From: Laguncularia racemosa
Lineage: Eukaryota; Streptophyta; Magnoliopsida; Myrtales; Combretaceae
DNA: 64,000 nt
Assembly: GCA_037954665.1 (NCBI GenBank)
Contig: JBBMOL010000250.1
Span: forward strand, 558,001-622,000
Reading direction: 5' to 3'
Positions within the stretch are counted from its first letter, which is position 1. Each line of letters starts with the position of its first letter. The notes beneath the pieces are model-generated. The model had not been told where the DNA came from, made no database searches, and saw nothing but the letters and a program-made list of their open reading frames with translations. Both the position numbers and the translations under genes were made by a program. Shown piece after piece: positions 38,701 through 48,480 of this stretch.

Positions 38701-41700
38701 CTTTGAAGTTGTTTATGGCTATAATCCTTCCATTCCATTGGATTTTATAGCTGGACCAGCGACAAAGGAAGAAAGTCTTAGTGGAGTTGACCGAGTCCGA
38801 CAAATTCAGCACATCCATGATCGGACAACTAAACACCTTCAGAAGACCCAGGAACAGCAAAGGATCCAGGGAAACAGACACAGGAAAATTCATCTCTATA
38901 ATCCAGGTGACTTAGTCTGGATTAATCTTAGCAAGGATAGGTTTCCACATAAAAAGTCACAGAAGCTATCTCCTAGATCAGACGGACCATTCAGGGTCTT
39001 AAAGCGCATCAACAACAATGCCTATCGCATAGAGTTACCAGGAGAGTATGGAGTATCAGCAACTTTTAATGTCTCGGATCTCTCACCATACTTAGCAGAT
39101 AACGTGCATGAAGACCCATCAGATTTCAGGGCAAATCTTCCAAAAGCCCGAGGAGATGATAGGAATCAGATTCCTCCATGACCTATCACCAGGGCCCGAG
39201 CTAAGGGTCTCCATAATCTAGCTTTGAGGGTTTTGCTAGAGAAACCCAATCTTGAGAAAACTAACCTACTTCCTATATCTTTGCATTATAATTTTGATGC
39301 ATTTCAGCAGGTTCATTTATCAGTCCTACAGGATGCAAAAACACCAATACTACTGAGCGAATCAGGGTTTTCAACGGAACCTAATTCAAAAGTTTCTTGA
39401 AGACCGGCATTATGAAGGATCATTTCTTTTATATATTTCTCCTTTTATGAACTATTTTTGGTTATATTTGGTTTTGGGACACTTTCATTTCCTTGCAATT
39501 TTCATTTAGGACTAGCCACCTTGAAAGTGACAAACTTGTAATTTTGACTATTTTCTAACCCTAGGAGTAGCAAGTGTAAATACTTACTTAGAATAGGGTT
39601 TGAGGAGGCCATATTTTGCAGATTAAACATAGCACTTCAAGTGTGGAATTAGGGTTCATCCTAATTTAAAAATCTCTTATCAATTTCAACCCAAGAATTG
39701 GAATTGTGGTGAGTGCGACAAAGGGGAATTGTGAGTCATATCGATTTCATCTTTGTTGTTTTTCATTTCTTCTCTAGTGAGTCATATCTAGGGTGGATTT
39801 GAAGCTTTCTTGGAATTATTTGTGAGTGTAATTCATGAACAATTGTCTTGTTAAGATTGATTGTTCTTCTAGTCCTTGAACTATATTTCAATTTAGTGTT
39901 GGCGTGAATTGGAATTGAAGAAAGAGTGGAAATCACGGTTTGTGTTGCTTCCTTTTGATCTGATTTTCACGTGAATCTCAATTCATTTTGTGTTACTTGG
40001 TGAATATTACAAATAGGGTTTGTAATTACATCATTTGATCTTCATTTTTCCAACAAATCTCAAAGGGATTCTCGTAAATTGTCATCCACGTTGGACCAGT
40101 TTTTGTGATTGATTTGTGAATTATTTCTTGAGTCATTTGATTATGCTTAAACTTGATTTTGAGCACATCAGTATGTATGGATTATGGATCAAGGACCAAG
40201 AAAAGCACATTCAAGTTCTTCAACTTTTGGGCAGATCATAAGAGATTCAAGGAGATAGTGAGTAACACATGGAAGGAGGAAGTGAAGGGGTCTACGATGT
40301 TCCAGGTTGTAAAGAAGCTCAAGCTTCTCAAGGAGGGCCTCAAGTTTGAATAGGTCTAAATTCTCCAACCTATCCAATCGTGTTCAAATAGCAAAGAACA
40401 ATTTAATCCAGCTACAAACCAACATACATGGCACAGGGGACACTTCTCGTATGGAAGAGGAAAGGGCTACTTACAAGGAATATCACATGCTCCGAGATGC
40501 TGAGGAGAGCTTTTACAAGCAAAAACTCCAGAGCCAAATGGTTAAGTTTAGGTGATAAAAACACCGCCTACTTCCATAAGGCCATGAAGGGTCTACACAA
40601 TCGAAGCTCCTCATATCAGCTAACTAAGGAGGATGGTAGTGAGGCTACAGGAGAAACTGAGGTTAAACAGATGGTAGTTAGGTACTTGACCAGCCCATAG
40701 CCCTTAGCAACCTCGATAAAGTTAACAATTTGGTGACCTAGGAAATGAATGAGCAGCAAAGGCTTGCCCTTGACGCCCCTTTTACAGATGATGAGATCAG
40801 ATGGGGCTTTATATCGCAAGTGAATGAAAAGGCCCCTACTCCTTATGGGTACTCAACTCACTTCTTCAAAGAAGCTTGGGAAATTGTAGGCGACGATATG
40901 ATTGCTGCTACTAAAGAGTTCTTGACTACAGGTCACTTGCTCAAGGAGATTAATACTACAATTATCTCCTTAGTCCCCAAAATAGCAAATCCCTCTAAGT
41001 TGGGCGATTTCCAACCTATAGCATGTTGCAATGTACTATATAAGGTTATTTCCAAGGTCCTTGCTGCACAAATAAAATCAGTTTTACCATCTCTAGTTAG
41101 GAGGAAACAAGCTGCCTTTATACCAGGTAAAAGGATAACCAATAACATTTTTGTTGCACAAAAGTTGATGGTAGGTTACCATTCACAAAAGGGTGTGCCA
41201 CATTGTACACTCAAGGTGGACTTGCAAAAGGCCTATGACACAATAAGATAAAATTTTCTCTTGAAGGTCCTCAAGGCCATGAACTTTCCCCCACACATTT
41301 GCAATCTCATCGATCAATGCATTTCTACCCCTAAGTTCACCATTAACGTCAATGGGGAAATGGTGGGATTCTTTGCAAATAGATGAGGACTAAGACAAGA
41401 AGATCCCATCTCCCCTTATTTATTTGTTCTAGGCATAGAAGTATTTTCCACGCAGCTGAGGCGGCTGCTCTCTAACCCTAAATTCTCCCTACATTGGAGA
41501 TGCAAAGATGAAAGATTGATTCGTCTTTGTTTTGCAGATGATCTCCTAATCTTTACAAAAGGAAATGTTGACTCTATCTCCTTGATCAAGGAAACCCTAC
41601 AATACTTCCAAACCATATTAGGATTGGGGGCCAATAATACCAAGAGTAATATATTCTTCTCCCATGTCCCTATGGGCACCAAAGAGGAAATTCTTCTTAT

Positions 41701-44700
41701 GACCCAATTCTGTGAAGGCAAGCTACCGGTACGCTACTTGGGAGTCTCACTCATCTCCTCAAAGCTCAAGAAAGAGGATTGTGAGGTTCTTGTAGAGAGA
41801 ACCCTGGCACATATCAACTCCTAAACAACTAAATACTTATCATGCAGGTAGACTATAATTGATAAAATCAGTCCTATTCTCCATGCAAGTCTATTAGTGC
41901 TCAATGTTTCTCCCGCCTAAGTTTGTTGTTATAAGAATAGATCAGCTACTTTGGAACTTCCTTTGGAGTAGTAATCCGAACACCTTCACAAAGGCTAAGG
42001 TTCGATGGGCGGATGTTTGCAAACCTCTAAAATTTAGGGGCCTAAGGATCCCAAACCTCTACCATTGGAACAAAGCCATCTAACTTAAGCATATATGGCG
42101 GCTGTGCAAGGGAGGGTCGAAGAGCCTATGGCCGAAATGGGTACATTCCACCTTACTAAAGGGTAAAAACTTTTGGTCATCCAAAGCACCCACCATATGC
42201 TCATGATCCCGGAAGAAACTATTAAAACTTAGGAGCTCTGTAAGAGCTTGCTTCCAATGGGAGCCTAATAATGGTCTAGAGATCTCACTCTGAGCGGATT
42301 ATTGGCTTTCAAAAGGACCCCTTAACACAATATATAGCGCTCGGGACGGGATTCTCACCTACTACAAAGCTTTGCTCCATCATGAACAAGAATGAATGGT
42401 GTATCCTAGATGGCCTGTTTTGGACAAATATCCACATCCCGTCCTCCATCCAACCTAATGCTTCTATCCTGGACCGACTTCGCTAGATACACTCTATGTC
42501 AAGAGAGTATACTATCAAAAGTGGATATGGTTTTCTTAATCCGCCAAGTCCCATCATGCCGTAGCATAAAGTAGTCTGGAACAACACATTTTTACCCAGA
42601 CATTCCTATGTCCTATGACTAGCGTGGCTAAGCAAACTTTCCACCCTTAACAAATTGAATAATTGGGGGCTTGTAGTATCTACAACTTGATTCCTCTATA
42701 GTCAAAGCTTGGAAAACCATGCTCACTTATTCTTTGAATGTAGGCTGCACTTCTTAGACCTAAAGCTTAGTATGTGACTTCTGGCAATGTCCAGCATCAT
42801 TTTGTAACTAGCAAGGGTCCACAAAACAGTTGATTCCTCCGATCCAACTTTCAAAATTTAAAGGGCAGCACTAGTTACATCAGTCTACTGCAGATGGCGA
42901 CTACGCAACAAAGTGAAACTAGGTGATGCTTTCCCCAGTGTGGACACCATTACCAACCAGATTAGAGCTTATACTACTCTACTGTAATCTAGGGCTTTAC
43001 CCTACTCAATTGTACTTTATTTATACTTTCAGCACCTTGATGTCATATTTATACTCGTCTTTGACAATTGTACTACTATTGGATCAATAAATTTCATTTA
43101 TCCAAAAAAAAGAGGATGGAAAAGAAAGGAGGAGGAGGAGGAAGAAAATAGAAATGCATATAAAATGCATATTGGAAATGCATTTTCAAGTAAACATAGG
43201 CACAAAATATGTAATTTCTTCGTTTTTTACAAAAACTTTAGAGCAAAACCAGATCACATCTTCAAGATGTGTTTTCACAACAGTATTTCCCAAATTACTT
43301 TTCCACAAGCTGCTTTTTAGAAATTATATTTTAAAGAAGCAATATTTATACATAATTCTCTAGTTGATAGATATAAGCAATATGCTACAAGGTTATCAAA
43401 TTATTTACAAATGAAATAGATGGGAGTTTTTCAAGAAGGGAGAGAATAATCAAAGAAAAAATAATACAAGTACTATATGAATATCGGCGAAAGTTTGGGT
43501 AGTTCTCGCTAGGGTAGAAGAAATCACCTTCGTGTTCACTTTAGCACGACCAAATATAGGAGCAACAGTCTCCCAAGTTTGACATCCACTTCCTTTTCCA
43601 CTCCTTGGATGAACAAACACCTGATAAGCAAAAGCATATTACCAAGAGTTATTTCCGATGCCACTTTCAAAATCAATCAGTATAGATGATGCACCAACCC
43701 ACAACATGAAGTTCAATGCTTAAAAGTCTCATCTCACCAGGAGATTTTTCGGCCTTGCTACTTCTTTGTCCAAGACAGCACTTATATGGTTAAACCACAC
43801 CTGACAGGTCTGCAAATCTTTGTGTCCGAAAGTGTAGGTGACTAGGACCCATAAAGAAGGCTGTGTCTTCGACCTCCGGAGACCATGAACCACAAAGCTA
43901 TAAATCTGTATCAATAAAGACAATCTCCTGCCCATAAACTATCATCGTAATAAAGGAGGGAAAAATTCTGCTGCCATATCTTACGAGAACTACGACTAAC
44001 CGGACAGTTGTGGGCCAAAAGGCATCTTGCAGCATCAGATGAATCCCATTCATGCACTGACCCATGGTCAATGAATTCAACGGCGTAGATATCGGCAAAC
44101 TTAATCTCCGCTGGAACTGTGGCACCACGTCTGCCAAAACAAGTGGATCCATCCTATTACAAATAAACTTAGTAAATTAAGAACTCCAGACACCAGATAG
44201 GATATTGCGATCACAAGCTCACAACCATGTGCTAACAGGTTATAAAATCAAAACCGACAAAGATCATTATCAACATTACTAAAATCATAAAAGTCTCTCC
44301 TTTCAAATAATAGATTGTTGGGCTAGCCCCAGAAACACAACCCAGAACAATAAAAAAAAAAAAAATGAAGAAAGATGCGAAATTTCAAATCATAATTTCA
44401 CAAGAGTGTGCCTGAATATTATAAAGATCAAAACTTTCAATGACAAAGATCGCTACCAGCATCAATAAAATCGTGAAAATGGAGAGTTGTTAGATAATAA
44501 ATAGAAGGGTTGGCCCCAAAAGCACAAACCGGAATATATGTAAAGTAAGGAATGATGAGGAGAAATGTGAACTTGGAAAACTGAGGAATAGGATTTACAG
44601 TGTCAGGTGATTCAAGCGACTTCCAGAATAAAGTGTCTGAATTTGCGGAGAGAACAACTTCCCCGACATGATCTAATATGAAATCCGAGCATGACAACAC

Positions 44701-44745
44701 CTGCGAAGAATATGATGTACCTCCACCAACACCACTTCCATCCAT
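20741..44745 (-). CDS. Ceramide kinase (ACD5/CERK-type), 12 exons, intact
   Basis: Phosphorylates ceramide to ceramide 1-phosphate; in Arabidopsis the orthologue ACD5 restrains cell death (family knowledge). Exons: 44599-44745, 44001-44153, 43738-43905, 43528-43620, 29889-29981, 29397-29607, 28554-28638, 27691-27840, 22075-22176, 21435-21797, 20968-21034, 20741-20878. All junctions are GT-AG and the phases agree, giving 1770 bp (589 aa; Arabidopsis about 608). Residues 1-156 are the N-terminal PH-like region. The DAG-kinase catalytic domain has VNTKVIVTQRAGHAFD and GGDGFFNE (about 219-226), then PAGSTDAIVICTTGARDP. The CERK-specific CxxxCxxC motif is CRANCSVC (Cys 442, 446, 449). It ends at MWNLDGE and GPQV. 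I chose the ATG at 44745; upstream in-frame codons lack another ATG nearby. Introns 4 (13.5 kb) and 8 (5.5 kb) are filled with transposons. Whether the gene is spliced efficiently is unknown. Confidence 0.93.
22690..23028 (-). repeat. 3' LTR of Copia element 2
   Basis: 339 bp, homologous to 27266-27618. It lacks an 11-bp insertion near the end and has a shorter poly-T run. Confidence 0.9.
23040..24950 (-). pseudogene. Copia 2 reverse transcriptase / RNase H remnant
   Basis: Degenerate RT and RNase H pieces can be read across several frames. At 23802-24005 the catalytic block reads IIYVDIILIGDD; relatives have YVDD followed by IIL, so the second Asp has been lost by an in-frame 3-bp deletion. 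FEIKDLGLVKYFLGIEFARS follows. Other parts (23090-23800, 24010-24900) show RT and RNase H motifs only across stops. Not functional. Confidence 0.8.
24996..26280 (-). pseudogene. Copia 2 protease / integrase remnant
   Basis: 26180-26280 carries a protease-like block, WIIDFGSSDHMTN, in which the usual DSG is DFG. 25718-25966 holds the integrase zinc-binding start (WHLRLGHPSFSYLRHLFP). 24996-25208 holds the FGCTCFVH and KCIFIGYAPNKKGYKCF blocks after the integrase core. The core itself (25210-25700) is shifted and interrupted. Confidence 0.8.
26443..27192 (-). pseudogene. Copia 2 gag remnant
   Basis: The probable start is the ATG at 27192 (MSKVVPETQN). It continues with MTWLVNSMEDIGANYMC and AKELWDNVTQMYSD. 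A frameshifted second part at 26443-26718 has RIIGKNPLPSINEVF and a CCHC zinc knuckle, CDHCNKPCHPRETC. Confidence 0.8.
27266..27618 (-). repeat. 5' LTR of Copia element 2
   Basis: 353 bp, ends at the AGAAG target duplication and is followed on the minus strand by the primer binding site. Confidence 0.9.
30195..30220. repeat. (GAA)n microsatellite
   Basis: An uninterrupted AGA/GAA trinucleotide run in ceramide kinase intron 4. Confidence 0.85.
30961..30974. repeat. LINE target-site duplication, left copy
   Basis: AAGAGGATGGAAAA, repeated exactly at 43110-43123 next to the LINE's A-rich tail. Confidence 0.9.
31452..31759 (+). mobile_element. Probable solo LTR inside LINE ORF1 region
   Basis: A stretch of about 300 bp interrupts the LINE ORF1 reading. 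It begins TGTTAGGGATGC and holds a TATA box (TATAAATAGGGG, 31677-31688), an AATAAA-like signal (about 31700) and a CTCTCTCTTAAC end, in the order found in plant LTRs. I did not find a matching second copy or a clean target duplication, so the exact ends and the assignment are uncertain. It could instead be unusual LINE 5' sequence. Confidence 0.4.
31820..32960 (+). pseudogene. LINE ORF1 (nucleic-acid-binding, gag-like) remnant
   Basis: A basic segment near 31827-31860 (KKNDKKGKSSRHN) is followed by a DUF4283-like region: SWLKIPKAVKDTNAEYW (32208-32258) and, in 32433-32774, PQPINVPIWAIFSRIPCEF and GIPLKVDALTLSRQRANHAR. It ends with the YQWLPPRC start of a zinc knuckle, where the second Cys position is now a TGA stop (about 32772-32774). 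The parts lie in more than one frame, so the ORF is dead. Confidence 0.75.
33384..34070 (+). pseudogene. LINE ORF2, endonuclease domain (5' part, before the Gypsy insertion)
   Basis: Open from the ATG at 33384 to a TAG at 33999-34001, then readable to the Gypsy insertion. It shows the apurinic-like endonuclease motifs of plant L1: AWNIQGF, GLLETKV, VVMGDFN, and TWSNKQ with LRKLDRI. The last motif, normally SDH, reads SNH (LSNHSLVVV, about 34047-34073), so a catalytic Asp is lost. The frame resumes after the Gypsy element at 40176. Confidence 0.85.
34071..34075. repeat. Gypsy target-site duplication, left copy (GTATG)
   Basis: GTATG at 34071-34075 is repeated at 40171-40175. Removing the element and one copy restores the LINE ORF2 sequence. 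Confidence 0.95.
34076..35089 (+). repeat. 5' LTR of the Gypsy element
   Basis: 1014 bp. Its first 175 bases keep open the frame that would continue pol in the 3' copy (GPITRARAKGLHNLALRVLL and onward to a TAG near 34250). Confidence 0.95.
35822..39181 (+). pseudogene. Gypsy pol: protease, RT, RNase H, integrase; two internal stops
   Basis: One continuous frame with TAG at 37163-37165 and 37418-37420 and no frameshift. Protease: LIIDGGSCTNV (about residue 50), where the usual DSG/DTG is DGG. RT: KKDGTRRMCIDSRAIN, YHQIRMREGDEWKTAFKT and catalytic VVVYFDDILIYS (about 417-428). RNase H: ELECDASGIGIDAVLM and IADALSRR-like VADALSRR. Integrase: the HHCC zinc finger from HASGLSGHFGEKR to RCGVCKRAKG, then MDFVLGLP, VSDRDTKF and HPQTDGQTEVVNRT. 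The frame ends at a TGA (39179-39181) 23 bases into the 3' LTR. The 5' LTR has GGA at that place, so the original protein was probably about 70 codons longer. Relatives carry gag with a zinc knuckle upstream of the protease; here it is missing. Confidence 0.9.
39157..40170 (+). repeat. 3' LTR of the Gypsy element
   Basis: 1014 bp, aligned without gaps to the 5' LTR. It contains the last codons of pol. Confidence 0.95.
40176..42960 (+). pseudogene. LINE ORF2, reverse transcriptase and C-terminal part
   Basis: Continues ORF2 after the Gypsy insertion: FKFFNFWADHKRFKEIVSN (about 40205-40262), AKWLSLGDKNTAYFHKAMKG, then the RT fingers and palm with IISLVPKIANPSKLGDFQPI and AAFIPGKRITNNI. KVDLQKAYDT, DPISPYLFVLGIEVF and the catalytic FADDLLIF (about 41527-41550) follow. 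Downstream traces such as HLFFECRLHF (about 42724-42753) belong to the zf-RVT region. Stops occur at about 40351, 41249 and later, with frameshifts, so no RT is made. Confidence 0.88.
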
Positions 44746-47700
44746 GTTTTGGCTTACATTCAAAGTTTATTTTAAAAAAGAAAAAGAGGAAAAGAAACGA
44801 ACTTGAAAAGAAAATGGCGTTGTCTGATCGGAATTCCTGATGGGTATAATATGCCTTTGGCCAAAGAAAGGGCAAAAATTAAAAATTAAGAAAAAAAAAA
44901 AAAAAAAAAGCCCTCTAAAAGCCGGAGCAATGGCTCAAAACATCCAAATCAGGAATGGCGTATTATTTATTTATTTTTTACAAGGCAAAAATATTAATTT
45001 CTCTCATTTCATTTCATTTGTAATAATATTATATAGACTTCTTATGAAACTAAACAGGCCTGGTCTGGCCATCACTCCATTTTAATTTTTAATAATAAAG
45101 CCAAACCACCGCCCCGACCGGCCCAAAGGTCGTTATATTATACGCCCCATTTATATTTAATTTACGCCGCCATTTTTGAAAAGCCCACTTGTTAGACTTC
45201 ATAACATTTATTATAGTATGGATGAATTTTTTTTTCTATTTACCATTAACATATGATGAATTGACATTAGAAAAAATATAAACATTTTTCACACTAATAG
45301 TCACTAACGGATGCTTAAGCTGCAATTTAATTCACAGAGCTATTCAACAATTGCTATATAATTCGTTTAGCTGACTAATAACTACGATACTTGATAATCA
45401 CATTTAAACATATGTCTTACGATTTTCAGTTTACTTGCTAATTTCTAAAATGTGTATTTATTACATTAAAAATTGCGAGTTCTCTTAGGTTAAAGATATG
45501 TTTATAATATTCTAAAAACCTTAAGGGAAAAAAATATTATAATATATTTTGGAAAAGTTTGAGAAAGAAAAGAAACCCAATAATTACAAACATTTTGTTG
45601 AATACAGTTCGTTTCTATCCTACTGCCTTGAATTGCCCAGAGGAAATCAGGTGAAACAGATGCTCATTGCTACCTTTTTCCTATTATTAGGAAATAATTC
45701 TTATTTAGTTTCTTTCTTCCGCTCGATGAACTAATATGATATATATCATGTATAAACTAATATGATATTACAATATATACTGTGTATTAAAATTAATAAT
45801 TATATCAAAAAGGATAATTTTTTATATAAATTACAAACTTACATAAGTAATACTTTAGATGTATTGTAAATAATAAATGTAAGGTAAGATAAAAGTTTTA
45901 AATATTCATAATATTACTTACAATTATATATATAATATATTCGTTAGATATTTGTTATATTACACCATATATAGTGTTACATAATACGATATTAAAATAT
46001 ATTATTATAATTTATCCTATAAATTATGTAATATAATTAAGATATATATTATGTGTTATAGTTAAAAATTACTTAATATGATGATGAATATTTAACATAT
46101 ACATCACTGTTTGATATGTAATATATGTTATAAAAACATAGTTTTATCTAGACGATACTAACAATATAATATCTGATTATGTAGTGAATATAATCTTTTC
46201 TTTTAGATCTGATTATTGATGAGAATAATTTAATATAGTAATATGCTACAAAATACATTAATTTGATATGACACAATATATTCCAATAAGTAACATATTT
46301 CAAAGTGAATCACATATATACCTCTTTTATTTTGCTAATTATGATTAGATCCAATTTTTTAAATTGAGCTTTTCGACAGAGTCTAAAATCTTTGAAAACT
46401 GTTTTTAGACTCCTTGAAAAGGGTTTATAGGCTCTTACAATATTTTTTTATGTATTTTTAAATTTTAATATTTTTTATTATTTTATTTAACACAAAAATA
46501 GTAAAATAGAGTTCAAAATCATATTTTCAAATATTTTTATGTTTAAATGCTCAAATTCAAAGATAGAAAGACTAAACACATTTGAAATAGACATACTTAT
46601 AACTTACCCTTTTTAAATATGTGATTTTAGTAATATTGTTATTAATGATAAAAATTTTACATGACATCATGTGTTGTTATATATATTAATTAAATAGTCT
46701 AATTGTATTAATAATTTTTATATTACACTAATATAATACCAATACTATATTACTGATATATATATATATATATATATAATATCAAATATCTATCACTTGA
46801 TATGTATTATATTATAATGTTTATCATATAAGCTATCACACCCTCAAAACCTGTTAAACAATCCTACCACACTTGCTAACTAATTATGAGAGTATCAAAA
46901 TGACAAACCTTCACAATTAGTTAGTGAACACAAGGTTTACATATGTTAAATAACAATCACTTGAGTTATAATGAGCTAAACCTTCATAAATTTGTTAAAA
47001 TATTGTTATTTTTTGGTAACAATGGCCTTAAAACACCAAATAAATTGAAAAATATATTTTATCGAGTGGGGACAAAAGTTTTAAATACTTTAAATAGTAT
47101 AAAATATCATATGTAGAAGTATGAAAGTCCAAATTAGGTCATAACCTAGTTATATGAAATTTTACATTAAACTAGCAAATTATTATCTATAGTACTATAT
47201 CTAGCAATAATTATAAAAAATATGAAACAAGGGAGATTAATTCTAGAAAAATTACCATAATCAAGTGAAATTATGAGGAACTTACAATTTAAGTTTCATG
47301 AAGAAAGGAGGCCAAACCATCAAGATATAAAATCGAACCCAAAAACCACCCTATCATGCAAACCACCGCCACAATGGCCACCACCACCCTTACAAGCTTG
47401 TTGGCCACCACCAAGGGAGGGGAAAGACTTCTTTTATTTAACCCTTCTTTTGTGAATTACTTTATAAAGTTTTTTCCACCATTCGTTTTATTATTTTTTA
47501 TATGTTTTAGTGGCTGAAAATTTTGAAATTTACATATGTTATTTCCCCAATTTAGGTTATTTTTTCTGAGATTTTTGCTAATCAATTCCATGCATGGTGA
47601 CACCTATTTGGTTGGGTTTTTTTTTTTTGGGCGATTTTATGGTGTTTTTGTATAGTGTTTTGTCACATATATGTATTATACTATATTATTTTATCATTTT

Positions 47701-48480
47701 CTCTTATTTTCAGAAATAATGTAGGGTCACCAAGTTCTTTATATGTCTTATAGGGATGAGACATAGATCTTGTTAACATCTTTACCTTGTCTTTTAACTA
47801 TTTACTTGTTTATTTTTATAATTTATTAATTACTATTTTACTATTTACTATAAATTTTTTATTTTTACTTTTACTTTAACTTATCATCTTTTAGTTAAAT
47901 TTTAGCTTTTAAGGCTTTTTGATTTGTTTTGACTATTTTTCTAAGTTAAGGTAAGTTTTCTTAATTTCTACTTAAATTCTATAGGATTTAGGTTTTCTAA
48001 CTAAATTTTGAATGAGATTTTATAGTTTACAGCACAGCAAATTGTTGTTATTTTAGGGTGAATATTTGGTGTTATGAGGATAAGTTCTAACCTAGGTTCT
48101 ATATTAAGTCCTAAGCTAACTCATGGTTTCTATACTGATGGTTTTTGCGTAAGCTTATATCTAACATTTGATTTACCATGTCACAGCTTATAAAACTTGA
48201 AAGTTAATTTCCTTACATTTCATCAAACCAGCCGAGCACATGCTTGGAAAAGGCTTTCTCTTGGAAAACGTTTTCCAACAACGAACGATTTTCCATGAAA
48301 AGGAAGCCTCGAGACTCGAGTTAATTGTTATATTAGAGAATAGTAAAATCATTTCAGGAATTTCATTCCTTCAAAACCTCAAGTTTTGATTCTTCCATTT
48401 TACTGATAGTTGGAAGTGGCAATTGCCAACTACTTTCACTAAAATTAATGATAAAATTTCCGGATATCAAAGCGACAAGC
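44746..48480. other. AT-rich spacer upstream of ceramide kinase
   Basis: 44746-45200 would hold the ceramide kinase promoter and 5' UTR; no TATA box could be assigned with confidence. From 45700 to 47250 the sequence is extremely AT-rich with TA-type simple repeats and no coding frame. A short CA/CC-rich patch (47330-47420) encodes nothing recognisable. The palindrome GGAAAACGTTTTCC lies at about 48275. Confidence 0.55.
46755..46778. repeat. (TA)n microsatellite
   Basis: A TA dinucleotide run of about 12 units in the AT-rich spacer. Confidence 0.85.

Larger units (their letters stand above)
34076..40170 (+). mobile_element. Ty3/Gypsy LTR retrotransposon without gag, inside the LINE
   Basis: The LTRs are both 1014 bp (34076-35089 and 39157-40170), start TGATAGG and end ACATCA, with GTATG target duplications. 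The primer binding site TGGTATCAGAGC is at about 35096-35107. A long leader (35108-35820) without a gag frame is followed directly by a protease-RT-RNase H-integrase frame. I count about 33 substitutions between the LTRs (roughly 3.3%), nearly all transitions, so this is the youngest insertion in the window. The lack of a chromodomain-like tail motif in the usual place and the pol frame running into the LTR suggest a CRM-like chromovirus lineage; this is inference. Confidence 0.95.
30975..43109 (+). mobile_element. Full-length L1-type LINE, interrupted by a Gypsy element
   Basis: It is bounded by 14-bp direct repeats (30961-30974 and 43110-43123). The right end has a short A tail (43104-43110) after an ATTTCATTTATCC terminus typical of plant L1 elements. 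Subtracting the Gypsy insertion (34076-40170 plus 5 bp) leaves about 6.0 kb, a normal full length. The order is a CT-rich 5' UTR, ORF1, ORF2 endonuclease, reverse transcriptase, then a zf-RVT-like tail. It lies on the plus strand, antisense to ceramide kinase. Several stops show that it is inactive. Confidence 0.92.
30316..43335. mobile_element. Element with long terminal inverted repeats, split by the LINE
   Basis: Bases about 30316-30469 and 43156-43335 are inverted copies of each other. Matching blocks include AAAATATAATTT, AAAAAGCAG, AAGTAATTTGGGAAATA, GAAAACACATCTTGAAGAT and AAAATGCAT in the same order. Without the LINE (30975-43109 plus one target copy) the original element would be about 0.9 kb with arms of 150-180 bp. 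This suggests a non-autonomous DNA transposon or a fold-back element. No transposase frame is visible in 30470-30960. I could not define its target duplication, so the superfamily is unknown. Confidence 0.65.

Noticed and set aside
43919..43999. Continuation of ceramide kinase exon 2 through a frame ending in a stop
   Set aside because: A GTTAGT donor at 44000 and an ACAG acceptor before 43905 give an in-phase join matching the family, so this is an intron and not a disruption.
44884..44915. Poly-A run upstream of ceramide kinase, considered as the tail of a retroposon
   Set aside because: No body of a LINE or SINE and no target duplication could be found around it.
47273..47455. Pro-rich 60-codon frame on the plus strand
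   Set aside because: Low-complexity CCA/CCG run, no start context or homologue recognised.
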